From Actinomycetota bacterium (GTDB lineage: Bacteria > Actinomycetota > Humimicrobiia > Humimicrobiales > Humimicrobiaceae): DNA of 18,709 bases. The DNA lies in NCBI GenBank assembly GCA_004376325.1, contig SOKC01000019.1:1-18709 (forward strand). The letters are read 5' to 3'. A model generated the notes under the pieces. It was given only the letters and a program-made list of their open reading frames with translations. It ran no database searches and had not been told where the DNA came from. The position numbers and the translations under genes are program-made. Below, one piece after another: positions 1 to 6,636 of the stretch (positions are counted from its first letter, which is position 1; every line of letters begins with the position of its first letter).

Positions 1-18
1 AAAACAAAAGAAGCCTAA

Positions 19-297
19 TTAAATTTTTTTATATATGTCTTTTCTGTGACCGATTTTTAGAATTAAAACTCCATTACTTTCTTCAAATATTTTATAAATT
101 ACTCTATAATCTCCAACTCTTAACCTGAATAAACCTTCTAAGTTACCTTTTAGGGTTCTAATAGAATTTCCATACTCTTTTGGTGTTGAACTGAAAATTT
201 TATCTATTTTTACTAATATTTTTTTTACCTGTTTTCCTTCAATAAAGCTTAAATCTTTTTTTAAAATTTCTTCCGAGTAACTAATTCTAAAATTCAT
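19..297 (-). CDS. RelE/ParE-family type II toxin
   Basis: A 92-residue protein with the RelE/ParE fold signature: a long N-terminal helical half (residues 8-40), then LKGNLEGLFRLRVGDYRVIY at 49-68 and the C-terminal KIGHRKDIYK at 81-90. Known RelE toxins cut mRNA in the ribosomal A site using basic residues of this kind, here probably R58, R60, R65, H84, R85 and Y89. ParE members target gyrase instead, and sequence alone does not decide between the two; the YRVIY...HRKDIY pattern favours RelE. It is the second gene of the pair, downstream of the antitoxin. The gap between the two is 99 bases, whereas such pairs usually overlap or nearly touch. A weak AAGGG lies about 13 bases before the ATG, so translation may be inefficient. 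No clear terminator is visible in the last 18 bases after its stop. Confidence 0.88.
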   Translation of the reverse strand: MNFRISYSEEILKKDLSFIEGKQVKKILVKIDKIFSSTPKEYGNSIRTLKGNLEGLFRLRVGDYRVIYKIFEESNGVLILKIGHRKDIYKKI

Positions 298-396
298 ATA
301 AATAAATTTGCCCTTATTATATAAGTAAGCTCACAAATATATGTGTATGTGTTCAATGTAAAAAAATAACTGAATAAAAATATCAATTTTATTTGT

Positions 397-687
397 TTAT
401 AAATATCTCTTTAAAATTTCTTCATGGCTTAAAATTTTACTTTCACCACTTTTTATTTTCCCTAATCTTTCAAGTGCAATTTCACCAAAATACCTATCTT
501 CCAATTCTTCTATAATTTCCCCAATTTTTTCATACTCTTCAAAAGAAATTAATACAGCCTGCGGTCTATTTCTATTGGTCAGGATAATCTTATTATCTTT
601 TAGAATTGAAATAAACTTGTTAATTGAATTTCTAAATTCTGAAGTCCCGGCAATAATTACATCTTCGTTAATTTTTATTTTTAACAT
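397..687 (-). CDS. Phd/YefM-family antitoxin
   Basis: A 96-residue protein of the Phd/YefM antitoxin type. Residues 1-55 form the DNA-binding part, with the typical SEFRNSINKF (16-25) followed by ILTNRNRPQAVLISFEEYEK (35-54). Residues 58-96 are the charged C-terminal tail that in this family wraps around and blocks the toxin. It is the first gene of the pair. A good ribosome site, AAAGGTGAT, precedes the ATG. Upstream lie two near-identical 14-base repeats that are plausible operators, so autorepression by the antitoxin or the complex is likely (inference from the family). The 99-base space before the toxin means translational coupling is unlikely here. Confidence 0.9.
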   Translation of the reverse strand: MLKIKINEDVIIAGTSEFRNSINKFISILKDNKIILTNRNRPQAVLISFEEYEKIGEIIEELEDRYFGEIALERLGKIKSGESKILSHEEILKRYL

Positions 688-711
688 CTAAATCACCTTT
701 AATTATTTACT

Positions 712-725
712 TATTAATTGTACAA
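712..725. repeat. Candidate antitoxin operator, proximal copy
   Basis: The copy reads TATTAATTGTACAA on the + strand and contains the perfect palindrome TTGTACAA (718-725). It matches the copy at 736-749 at 13 of 14 positions, with a 24-base period. It lies just upstream of the antitoxin ribosome site. Phd/YefM proteins bind short palindromes at such positions; binding here is inferred. Confidence 0.5.
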
Positions 726-735
726 AATAATGTTC

Positions 736-749
736 TATTAATTGCACAA
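736..749. repeat. Candidate antitoxin operator, distal copy
   Basis: The copy reads TATTAATTGCACAA on the + strand. Extended to 740-751 it is an inverted repeat, AATTG-CA-CAATT. It overlaps the transcription start expected from the candidate -10 box at 755-760, which is where a repressor would block initiation. Confidence 0.5.
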
Positions 750-754
750 TTATT

Positions 755-781
755 AGTATATCATATATTGTAATGATTCAA
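755..781 (-). promoter_or_regulatory. Candidate promoter of the toxin-antitoxin pair
   Basis: On the minus strand a TTGAAT (776-781) is followed after 15 bases by TATACT (755-760). The -10 box is good (five of six), the -35 is moderate (four of six), and the spacing is about two bases short of optimal. Transcription would begin near 748, inside the distal operator repeat. In such AT-rich DNA a chance match is quite possible. Confidence 0.3.
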
Positions 782-786
782 AATAT

Positions 787-835
787 TTATTATCAAGAAT
801 TGAAAAATTTCTTAAGTTTTTAGATTATTATCAAG
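787..835 (-). repeat. 11-base direct repeat at the glmM breakpoint
   Basis: The 11-mer CTTGATAATAA occurs twice on the minus strand, at 825-835 and 787-797, a period of 38 bases. The first copy lies in the last codons of the glmM stub and the second just after its stop. Short repeats of this kind can mark where a deletion or insertion happened, but AT-rich DNA also makes them by chance. Confidence 0.45.
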
Positions 836-898
836 CATGTCTTTATTTGCCACTCCTCTTATGCCATCTGTACCAAATAGATTCTTAAGATTTTTCAT
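812..898 (-). pseudogene. glmM: 5' remnant of phosphoglucosamine mutase gene
   Basis: This is a 28-codon frame beginning at the ATG at 898, 16 bases after the racemase stop and preceded by GGATAAGGT as ribosome site. Residues 8-20 read FGTDGIRGVANKD, the highly conserved N-terminus of GlmM, which makes glucosamine-1-phosphate for UDP-GlcNAc and peptidoglycan. The similarity stops at about residue 21 and a TAA follows. None of the three frames downstream looks like GlmM, and the catalytic serine loop, sugar-binding and C-terminal domains (about 420 further residues) are absent. I read it as a truncated gene, because the start codon, ribosome site and frame are intact and only the 3' part is lost. 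A short regulatory peptide resembling GlmM by chance is much less likely. In Actinobacteria glmM also follows rplM-rpsI, so the position fits an ancestral gene order. Confidence 0.75.
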
Positions 899-914
899 AC
901 CTTATCCTACTACC

Positions 915-1955
915 TTATCCTTCTATATAACTCTTCTTAATAAAAGGAGAGGTCATGCAGGATAAAAGACCAAAATAATCAAGATTAAAAGAAATTATAC
1001 CGCCAGCTTCCAAATTTAAATAATCATCCCTGGATTTTCTAAATTTATCTTCTTTTATCCCTAAAATAGTATGGTCACTGCTTTGACCTATAATATATAA
1101 ACCAGGACTGCAGCAGTAAATATTCTTACTATCGACATCCTGGAGTCCTAAAGCCAAAATAACTTTATACACTTTACCATCTTTTCTTTTTACCTCTATT
1201 ATTTCTGCCTCAAGAAGGAAGCAGTCGGTAAAAGCTCCCTTAATAGGCTTATAATTTACTGTATCATGCCCCAGAAGTATAGCCTCCCCTATTCTCACCT
1301 GATTAATCCCCTCGGGAATTTTACCTTTTTCAATTAAATTCCAGACACTTGAGTTTCCACCTGAAATAATCGGCATGCTCCTGCCAGTAACTTTCATAAC
1401 CTCTTCCCACAAATCTTTAAGCATCTTTAAACTTTCTGGAGCAGGACCATTTTTGGTAATACATCTTGCATTAGTCCCCAGTCCGTATAATTCAACAGAC
1501 CTGTAGTTATCTACAACCTGCCTGCAAAAATCCACTACCTCTCCCGGGAGCAGTCCTTCTCTCTGGTCATCTGTTTCAACCATAACTATTATACGGTGTT
1601 TTATTTTTTTCTCCTGGCAGATCTCCGCTATTACTCTTACTACTTCCAACTGGGTATTCAGGCTAATATCGCAAATTTCAACTAACTCGCCAATTTCACT
1701 TGGCATGGGACCTCTAAGCATCATAAGCTGCTGTCCCTTCCCATAAAAATTTCTTAGTTTCCTGAGGTTTTCCAGCCGGCTATCTCCAAATATATTAACT
1801 CCAGATTTTTTCATTGCCGCTGCTATTTTTATATCACCCAAAACGCACTTGGTGACACCAACAACCAATACGCCCAACTGAGCGCACCGAGCACTAATGA
1901 TTTTACTATTATGGGAGATTTTCTCCAGATCTATTTTTAAACAAGGATAATTCAT
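915..1955 (-). CDS. Alanine/ornithine racemase-family PLP-dependent enzyme
   Basis: A 346-residue protein with an N-terminal alanine-racemase-type barrel. The PLP lysine is probably K36 in VVGVTKCVLGD. GDSRLENLRKL (57-67), SLNTQLE (98-104) and MVETDDQREG (125-134) match the group that includes ornithine racemase rather than canonical Alr. SGGNSS (198-203) and RIGEAILLG (221-229) are the expected cofactor phosphate-binding segments. The substrate cannot be read from sequence: D-ornithine, D-lysine or D-alanine formation for the cell wall or for amino-acid fermentation are all possible. The gene starts 13 bases after the rpsI stop, so it is likely co-transcribed with ribosomal genes, an unusual place for such an enzyme. 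No ribosome-binding sequence precedes its ATG, and a short AT hairpin lies there instead. Confidence 0.85.
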   Translation of the reverse strand: MNYPCLKIDLEKISHNSKIISARCAQLGVLVVGVTKCVLGDIKIAAAMKKSGVNIFGDSRLENLRKLRNFYGKGQQLMMLRGPMPSEIGELVEICDISLNTQLEVVRVIAEICQEKKIKHRIIVMVETDDQREGLLPGEVVDFCRQVVDNYRSVELYGLGTNARCITKNGPAPESLKMLKDLWEEVMKVTGRSMPIISGGNSSVWNLIEKGKIPEGINQVRIGEAILLGHDTVNYKPIKGAFTDCFLLEAEIIEVKRKDGKVYKVILALGLQDVDSKNIYCCSPGLYIIGQSSDHTILGIKEDKFRKSRDDYLNLEAGGIISFNLDYFGLLSCMTSPFIKKSYIEG

Positions 1956-1959
1956 TAAG

Positions 1960-1977
1960 AAAAGATAACTATCTTTT
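1960..1977 (-). other. Small hairpin across rpsI stop, before the racemase
   Basis: An 8-base inverted repeat (1960-1967 and 1970-1977, AAAAGATA with TATCTTTT) spans the rpsI stop and ends four bases before the racemase ATG. It is nearly all A/T, so the stem is weak. It could modestly attenuate transcription, or it may be chance. Confidence 0.3.
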
Positions 1978-2364
1978 AGAAAACTGAGGCCTTTTCCTGG
2001 CTTTTTTGAGACCGTACTTTTTCCTCTCCTTAACCCTGGAATCCCGGGTTAAAAAACCCTCTCTTTTAAGTATTGGCCTGTATTCTTCATTAATTTCCAG
2101 TAACGCTTTTGAAATACTATGACGTAATGCTCCTGCCTGTCCTGATATTCCACCTCCTGTTAAATCTGCAATAACGTCATACGCATTTTCGGTATTGGTA
2201 AGTCTGAAAGGTTCCATAATAACAGTTATAAGAGACTCTCTCTTAAAATATTCTTTAAAGTCCCTTGAATTAACCATAATCTTTCCTTCTCCAGGAAATA
2301 ATCTTACCCTGGCTATCGATTGCTTTCTCTTTCCTGTTGCACTATAAACTACCTGCTTTGCCAA
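1969..2364 (-). CDS. rpsI: 30S ribosomal protein S9
   Basis: This encodes a 131-residue S9, a normal length. ATGKRKQSIARVRLFPGEG at 9-27 is the conserved N-terminal strand region. GGGISGQAGALRHSISKAL follows in the middle. The basic tail ends in RPQFSKR, the extension that reaches the P-site tRNA in known ribosomes. The start is TTG at 2364, chosen because MAKQVVYSATGKR begins where S9 proteins normally begin and AAGGAG sits seven bases upstream. It follows rplM after 14 bases, the usual pairing of the two genes. It is the last ribosomal gene of the cluster. Confidence 0.97.
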   Translation of the reverse strand: MAKQVVYSATGKRKQSIARVRLFPGEGKIMVNSRDFKEYFKRESLITVIMEPFRLTNTENAYDVIADLTGGGISGQAGALRHSISKALLEINEEYRPILKREGFLTRDSRVKERKKYGLKKARKRPQFSKR

Positions 2365-2378
2365 ATTAATTCTCCTTT

Positions 2379-2822
2379 TTATAAATCAATTTTTTCAGGT
2401 TTTTGCGCGCTATGCGGATTATTTTCACCCTTATATATTTTTAACTTCTTTAGTATTTGCCTGCCCAGAATATTATGCGGCAGCATTCCCCTTACCGCAT
2501 TTCTTATAACAAACTCGGGTGATTTTTCCATCATTTTTTCCAGGCTGATAACCTTTAGATTACCCACATATCCGGAATGCCTGTAATAATTTTTACCTTT
2601 CAGCTTATTTCCGGTAACCTTTATCTTATCTGCATTTATAACAATCACAAAATCACCACAATCTAAATGTGGCGTATAAGTTGGTTTATTCTTACCTCTT
2701 AAAATCCTGGCTATTTCCGTACACAACCGCCCAAGATTTTTATCCTTAGCGTCAACCAAAAACCACTTTCTTTTAATTTCTTCTTTCTTTAAAATAAATG
2801 TTTTGAGCCCAACATTTACCAT
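2379..2822 (-). CDS. rplM: 50S ribosomal protein L13
   Basis: This encodes a 147-residue L13, an early-assembly 50S protein that binds 23S rRNA. GDFVIVINADKI begins at residue 56, followed by HSGYVG (82-87) and RGMLPHN (111-117), and the protein ends in HSAQKPE plus a short tail. The start is set at the ATG at 2822. A TTG four codons further upstream is in frame, but it lies inside the ribosome site GGAGG, which has the proper five-base spacing only to the ATG. The gene follows truA after 12 bases and precedes rpsI after 14. Confidence 0.96.
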   Translation of the reverse strand: MVNVGLKTFILKKEEIKRKWFLVDAKDKNLGRLCTEIARILRGKNKPTYTPHLDCGDFVIVINADKIKVTGNKLKGKNYYRHSGYVGNLKVISLEKMMEKSPEFVIRNAVRGMLPHNILGRQILKKLKIYKGENNPHSAQKPEKIDL

Positions 2823-2834
2823 AACTTCCTCCAA

Positions 2835-3584
2835 TCACCTAAAATATTCAACTCTTGTAAGAAAAAGGCCCTTTGCCGGAACTATTTTCCCGGTCAACTT
2901 TCTGTCTCTTTTCATCAGAGCTTCTCTTATACTCGCGAGTTCCCCCCCACCGCTTCCTATTTCAAGTACAGTTCCTGCTATAATTCTAACCATATTATAT
3001 AAAAAAGAATTTGCTGCTATTTTAAAAATTACTAAATCCTCTTTAGTTTTTTCTACCGTAAACCTTTTTATCTCCCTGACAGTGTTACTGCTCAAACAGT
3101 CAGGATTACAAAAAGAAGCAAAATCTTTTACTCCTAAAAACATCCTGGCAGCTTTTCTCATCAACCTTATGTCTAGTTCTCTGGTTATAAGAATACTGTA
3201 CTTTTTCAAAAAAACACTCTGGTATTTTTTGTTTACTATAAAATAGCTATATTCTCTCAAGCGCGCATCCCTTCTGGCATCAAAAGAAGGGCCGGCCTTT
3301 TCTATTTTTTTGATGACTATATCATCCGAGAGCAAACTATTTACAGACCACAAAATTCTGTAAATATCTAAATCTTTGCCAGTTTTAAAATTTATTACCT
3401 GGCAAGTGGCATGAACCCCGGTATCAGTTCTTCCAGCATATTTAAAATCTACTTTTTCATTTAAAACTTTTGAAAGAACTGCCGCCAGCTCTCCCTGAAT
3501 AGTTTTAGTCCCACCTGGCTGTATTTGAAATCCGTTATAATTAGTTCCGTCATATTCCACCACAGCCATGTAGTTATTCATCAT
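2835..3584 (-). CDS. truA: tRNA pseudouridine(38-40) synthase
   Basis: TruA converts uridines 38, 39 and 40 of the tRNA anticodon arm to pseudouridine. The 249-residue protein has the signature GRTDTGVHA at 51-59, with the catalytic aspartate D54, then REYSYFI near 110-116, and SFLYNMVRIIAGTVLEIG in the C-terminal half. Length is typical. Its place between rplQ and rplM is the usual one in Firmicutes-like operons, but the ECF transporter genes often found between rplQ and truA are missing. Two adjacent ATG codons open the frame and neither has a strong ribosome site, so the start is uncertain by one codon. The stop is TGA. Confidence 0.96.
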   Translation of the reverse strand: MMNNYMAVVEYDGTNYNGFQIQPGGTKTIQGELAAVLSKVLNEKVDFKYAGRTDTGVHATCQVINFKTGKDLDIYRILWSVNSLLSDDIVIKKIEKAGPSFDARRDARLREYSYFIVNKKYQSVFLKKYSILITRELDIRLMRKAARMFLGVKDFASFCNPDCLSSNTVREIKRFTVEKTKEDLVIFKIAANSFLYNMVRIIAGTVLEIGSGGGELASIREALMKRDRKLTGKIVPAKGLFLTRVEYFR

Positions 3585-3632
3585 CTTATGCCATATAATT
3601 TATAATTTTCAAAATAACATTAATTTTCACTT

Positions 3633-3989
3633 TTATTTTATCAGCAGCTCCATTATTACCAATTGAGCTCCATCTCCAGCTCTGTTTTTATACTTAACAA
3701 TCCTGGTAAATCCGCTGGATCTCTGATACATTCCCGGCGCTATTTCATTAAATAATTTCTGTACTGCTTCAGTATTACCCAGTAGTCTAATACAATTTCT
3801 TCTAGCTGCCAGGTTATCCTTTTTAGCTATGGTTATTAATTTATCCACAAAACTTCTTACATACTTAGCTTTTGCCACCGTGGTTTTAATTTTTCCATTT
3901 TCAAATAATGAAATGGTCAAATTTCTCATAATTGCTTTTTGGTTACTGCTGCTCCCACCGAATCTCCTACCTTTTTTAGGTATTACCAT
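3633..3989 (-). CDS. rplQ: 50S ribosomal protein L17
   Basis: This encodes a 118-residue L17. The N-terminus departs somewhat from the usual MRHRK- or MGYRKLGR-like opening (MVIPKKGRRFGGSSSNQK), but the core is clear: MRNLTISLFENGKIKTTVAK from residue 21, AKYVRSFVDKLITIAKK after it, and the C-terminal RIVKYKNRAGDGAQLVIMEL. L17 lines the outer mouth of the polypeptide exit tunnel. The ATG at 3989 has a GGGAG site upstream, and 19 bases separate it from rpoA, so the two are co-translated from one message as in the alpha operon of other bacteria. Confidence 0.96.
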   Translation of the reverse strand: MVIPKKGRRFGGSSSNQKAIMRNLTISLFENGKIKTTVAKAKYVRSFVDKLITIAKKDNLAARRNCIRLLGNTEAVQKLFNEIAPGMYQRSSGFTRIVKYKNRAGDGAQLVIMELLIK

Positions 3990-4008
3990 ATTCTACTTCT
4001 CCCGCCCA

Positions 4009-4944
4009 CTATTTTTGCTTAAAGGATAATCCCAGTTCTTTTATTTTATCTTTTACTTCATGAATAGATTTCTGTCCAAAATTCCTAATATCAAGAAGCT
4101 CATCCTCACTATATTCCAGTAACTTTTCTATCGTAACAATTCCTTCCCTCTTAAGACAATTATGTGCTCTTACCGAAAGTTCCAATTCTTCTATAGAAGG
4201 ATATTCTTGTTTTTTGTCTTCCTCTTCAATTTCTTCAAATATAGGTTCGTCTTTACTTTCTTTGTCGGATAAATCTATTAGAAGCGCCATATAATCATTA
4301 ATAATTTTAGATGCCTGGCTTAAAGCATCTTCCGGTTTAACGCTGCCATTAGTTTTTATATTTATAGAAAGCCTATCAAAGTTAGTCATTTGACCAACTC
4401 TTGTGTTTTCAACTTTAAATCGAACCAATCTTACCGGTGAAAATATAGTATCAATAGGTATTACTCCAAGAGGTTCTCCCTCCACCACATTTTCTTCCGC
4501 ATTTTTATAACCTTTATTTTTTTCAACCCTTATTTCTGCATTTAGTTTCCCCTTTTTAGTCAGGGTGCAAATATATGTATCTGGATTTACTATCTCGACA
4601 TCAGAGGATAGTTTTATATCTGAAGCCTTTACAGTTCCAGGACCTTTCTTTTCAAGTTTCAGCAATACCGGTTCATCACTTTCCATTTTAAAAACAACTC
4701 CTTTAAGATTAGTGATAAATTCTATCATATCTTCTTTCATCCCTTCTAAAGTTGAAAATTCATGCATTATATCTTCAACCCTGATCCTTGTAATCCCCAC
4801 TCCTTCTATAGACGAAAGTAGAACTCTCCTAATGGAATTACCTAAAGTGTGCCCAAAACCTCTTTCTAATGGCTCAATAATAAACTCACCACAAAAATCA
4901 TCTTTATGCTTAATGCTCACATTGGGTTTATGCATTTTTAGCAA
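4009..4944 (-). CDS. rpoA: RNA polymerase alpha subunit
   Basis: This encodes a 311-residue alpha subunit. Residues 1-225 form the N-terminal domain for dimerisation and beta/beta-prime assembly (ERGFGHTLGNSIRRVLLSS, 27-45). An acidic linker follows (DEPIFEEIEEEDKK, 232-245). Residues 250-308 form the C-terminal domain that touches UP-element DNA and activators. R259, N262, C263, G290 and K292 correspond to E. coli R265, N268, C269, G296 and K298. The start is TTG at 4944: AGGAGG lies ten bases upstream and MLKMHKP aligns with the usual N-terminus, while the ATG three codons on is too far from that site. The 47-base gap before it holds a weak AT hairpin. Confidence 0.97.
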   Translation of the reverse strand: MLKMHKPNVSIKHKDDFCGEFIIEPLERGFGHTLGNSIRRVLLSSIEGVGITRIRVEDIMHEFSTLEGMKEDMIEFITNLKGVVFKMESDEPVLLKLEKKGPGTVKASDIKLSSDVEIVNPDTYICTLTKKGKLNAEIRVEKNKGYKNAEENVVEGEPLGVIPIDTIFSPVRLVRFKVENTRVGQMTNFDRLSINIKTNGSVKPEDALSQASKIINDYMALLIDLSDKESKDEPIFEEIEEEDKKQEYPSIEELELSVRAHNCLKREGIVTIEKLLEYSEDELLDIRNFGQKSIHEVKDKIKELGLSFKQK

Positions 4945-4991
4945 TTTATATCTACCTCCTAAAGAAAAGAATATTCAAATGAATATTTAAA

Positions 4992-5618
4992 TTACTTAGA
5001 ATAAAGCTCTACTATTATTTGTTCTTTAACAGGAGCTTTTATTTCATCCCGCTCCGGATATCTTAATAACTTCCCCTTTAGATTATCCAGATCGACTTCC
5101 AACCACTCAGGTATGGTTAGACTTCCTCCGCTTTCTTTTGCTTCCATTATTGGAGTTATTTCCTTACTGGATGGAGCAACGCTTATTTCCTGTCCTTCTT
5201 TTAACTGATATGAAGGTTTATCAACTTTTCTGCTATTAACTTGAATATGCCCATGGCTAATTAACTGCCTGGCCTGGGCTCTGGATGTAGCAAAACCCAT
5301 AACATAAACAATATTGTCAAGCCTGGTCTCCAGTAACTGGAGTAATATTTCTCCAGTAACCCCTTTTCTCTTTACTGCTTTTTTGTAATAATTTCTAAAT
5401 TGCCTCTCCCATACGCCGTAATATCTCTTAGCTTTTTGTTTTTCTCTTAACTGAGCATAATACTCAGTTTTCATAGGTCTTCTCTTAGCTCTCTGTCCGG
5501 GAACGTAAGGTTTTTTTTCCAATACACACTTATCAGAAAAACATCTCTGTCCTTTTAAAAATAACTTTTCTCCTTCTCTCCTGCACTGCTTGCAGGTAGA
5601 TCCTTTAGCTACTGTCAT
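4992..5618 (-). CDS. rpsD: 30S ribosomal protein S4, zinc-binding type
   Basis: This encodes a 208-residue S4, which nucleates 30S assembly on 16S rRNA. It keeps a complete zinc site: C9, C12, C26 and C31, with the same spacing as Thermus S4. Many mesophilic S4 proteins have lost it. The S4 RNA-binding domain runs from about residue 93 to 160 and includes LDNIVYVMGFATSRAQARQL and GHIQVNSRKVDKPSY. E. coli S4 represses the alpha operon through a leader pseudoknot; no such structure could be recognised here. The start ATG at 5618 has a loose AAGGGG site about 12 bases away. Confidence 0.97.
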   Translation of the reverse strand: MTVAKGSTCKQCRREGEKLFLKGQRCFSDKCVLEKKPYVPGQRAKRRPMKTEYYAQLREKQKAKRYYGVWERQFRNYYKKAVKRKGVTGEILLQLLETRLDNIVYVMGFATSRAQARQLISHGHIQVNSRKVDKPSYQLKEGQEISVAPSSKEITPIMEAKESGGSLTIPEWLEVDLDNLKGKLLRYPERDEIKAPVKEQIIVELYSK

Positions 5619-5648
5619 TTATTTTATAACCCCTTTTTTCAAACTTTT

Positions 5649-6047
5649 TTAAACTCTTCTCCTCTTAGGTGGCCTGCAGCCGTTATGAGGTACCGGTGTT
5701 ACATCAATTATATTGCCAATTTCCAGTCCAGCTGCCTGTAGAGACCTTACAGCAGTTTCTCTGCCAGACCCCACACCCTTAACTCTCACATCTACTTTAG
5801 TAACTCCATGCTCCTGAGCATTTCTAGCCACTGCAGTTGCAGTTATCTGAGCAGCAAACGGAGTACTTTTTCTGGAACCTTTAAAACCTTGCCCTCCAGC
5901 ACTACCCCATGCAATAGTATTACCATCCAGGTCAGTTATATTCACAATGGTATTATTAAAAGTAGACTGAATATGGGCAATCCCGTAAGGTATATTTTTT
6001 CTTTCCTTACTTTTTACTCTTCTTTTACTGGTAGTTTTTTTAGCCAA
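5649..6047 (-). CDS. rpsK: 30S ribosomal protein S11
   Basis: This encodes a 132-residue S11 of the 30S platform, next to the mRNA exit. STFNNTIVNITDLDGN near 28-43, FKGSRKSTPFAAQ and the invariant tail VTPVPHNGCRPPKRRRV are all present. The start is TTG at 6047, with AGGAGG five bases upstream. MAKKTTSKRR is a normal basic N-terminus and no ATG is available before the conserved core. It follows rpsM after 18 bases. Confidence 0.97.
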   Translation of the reverse strand: MAKKTTSKRRVKSKERKNIPYGIAHIQSTFNNTIVNITDLDGNTIAWGSAGGQGFKGSRKSTPFAAQITATAVARNAQEHGVTKVDVRVKGVGSGRETAVRSLQAAGLEIGNIIDVTPVPHNGCRPPKRRRV

Positions 6048-6065
6048 ATTTACCTCCTGAAATTT

Positions 6066-6443
6066 TTATTGTGACTGACTTTTCTTTATGCCAACACTTC
6101 TTCTCTTACCTTTTCTGGTCCTGGCATTTGTGTGAGTCCTCTGACCTCTAACCGGCAATCCTCTTTTATGCCTGATGCCCCTGTAAGAGTTTATTTCGAT
6201 TAATCTCTTTACATTCTGGCTTACTTCTCTTCTAAGATCTCCTTCAATAGTGTAGTTATTTTCTATATATTCTCTTATCTTAACTAGTTCATCTTCACTG
6301 AGATCTTTAGTTTTTATACTATTATCAATATTTAGTTTGTTCAGCATTGCTTCTGCCGCTGACCTGCCAATGCCAAAAATGTAAGTCAGAGCTATGCAAA
6401 TGTGCTTATCATTTGGTATATCAACACCTGAAATCCTTACCAA
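6066..6443 (-). CDS. rpsM: 30S ribosomal protein S13
   Basis: This encodes a 125-residue S13 of the 30S head, which in known ribosomes contacts the 50S through bridge B1 and the P-site tRNA through its basic tail. MVRISGVDIPNDKH opens the protein. YIFGIGRS at 21-28 belongs to the helix-turn-helix-like part. SYRGIRHKRGLPVRGQRTHT at 86-105 is the signature of the tail. The start is TTG at 6443: the AGGAGG that overlaps the rpmJ stop is exactly seven bases upstream, and the reading MVRISGVD aligns with the usual MARIAGVD. Confidence 0.97.
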   Translation of the reverse strand: MVRISGVDIPNDKHICIALTYIFGIGRSAAEAMLNKLNIDNSIKTKDLSEDELVKIREYIENNYTIEGDLRREVSQNVKRLIEINSYRGIRHKRGLPVRGQRTHTNARTRKGKRRSVGIKKSQSQ

Positions 6444-6455
6444 CTGGAAACCTCC

Positions 6456-6569
6456 TTAACCCTGCCTCTGCTTATGACGGGGATTTTTACAAATAATAAT
6501 AACTTTCCCTTCTCTTTTTATAATCTTACAGCTTTTACATATTTTTTTAACTGATGGTTTAACTTTCAT
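6456..6569 (-). CDS. rpmJ: 50S ribosomal protein L36, zinc-binding type
   Basis: A 37-residue frame reads MKVKPSVKKICKSC at the N-terminus and NPRHKQRQG at the end. It is full-length L36, a tiny 23S rRNA-binding protein of the 50S subunit. The zinc ligands C11, C14, C27 and H32 are all present, so it is the C+ form. The ATG at 6569 has AAGGA six bases upstream. The 67-base gap from infA is longer than average for this cluster and holds only short AT-rich sequence. The stop codon overlaps the ribosome site of rpsM, consistent with coupled translation. Confidence 0.96.
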   Translation of the reverse strand: MKVKPSVKKICKSCKIIKREGKVIIICKNPRHKQRQG

Positions 6570-6636
6570 TCTTATTCCTTCTTTCCGTCATCTTCTTCCC
6601 ATCATTTAAACCTTAAAATATAAATCTTAAATATAA

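Noticed and set aside
316..321. Perfect TATAAT just upstream of the toxin gene
   Set aside because: There is no -35 box at usable spacing, and transcription would begin downstream of the only ribosome-site-like sequence.
2320..2586. Plus-strand open frames of 65-150 codons throughout the window (for example this one, 2803-3246, 4565-4990 and 16579-16926)
   Set aside because: All lie opposite well-identified minus-strand genes, have no family resemblance, and are rich in hydrophobic residues as expected from the antisense of lysine-rich coding sequence.
4970..4987. Palindrome AATATTC-AAAT-GAATATT before rpoA
   Set aside because: It is a seven-base A/T stem with no T tract or GC core, too weak for a terminator and unlike the known S4-binding leader. 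Chance is likely in this base composition.
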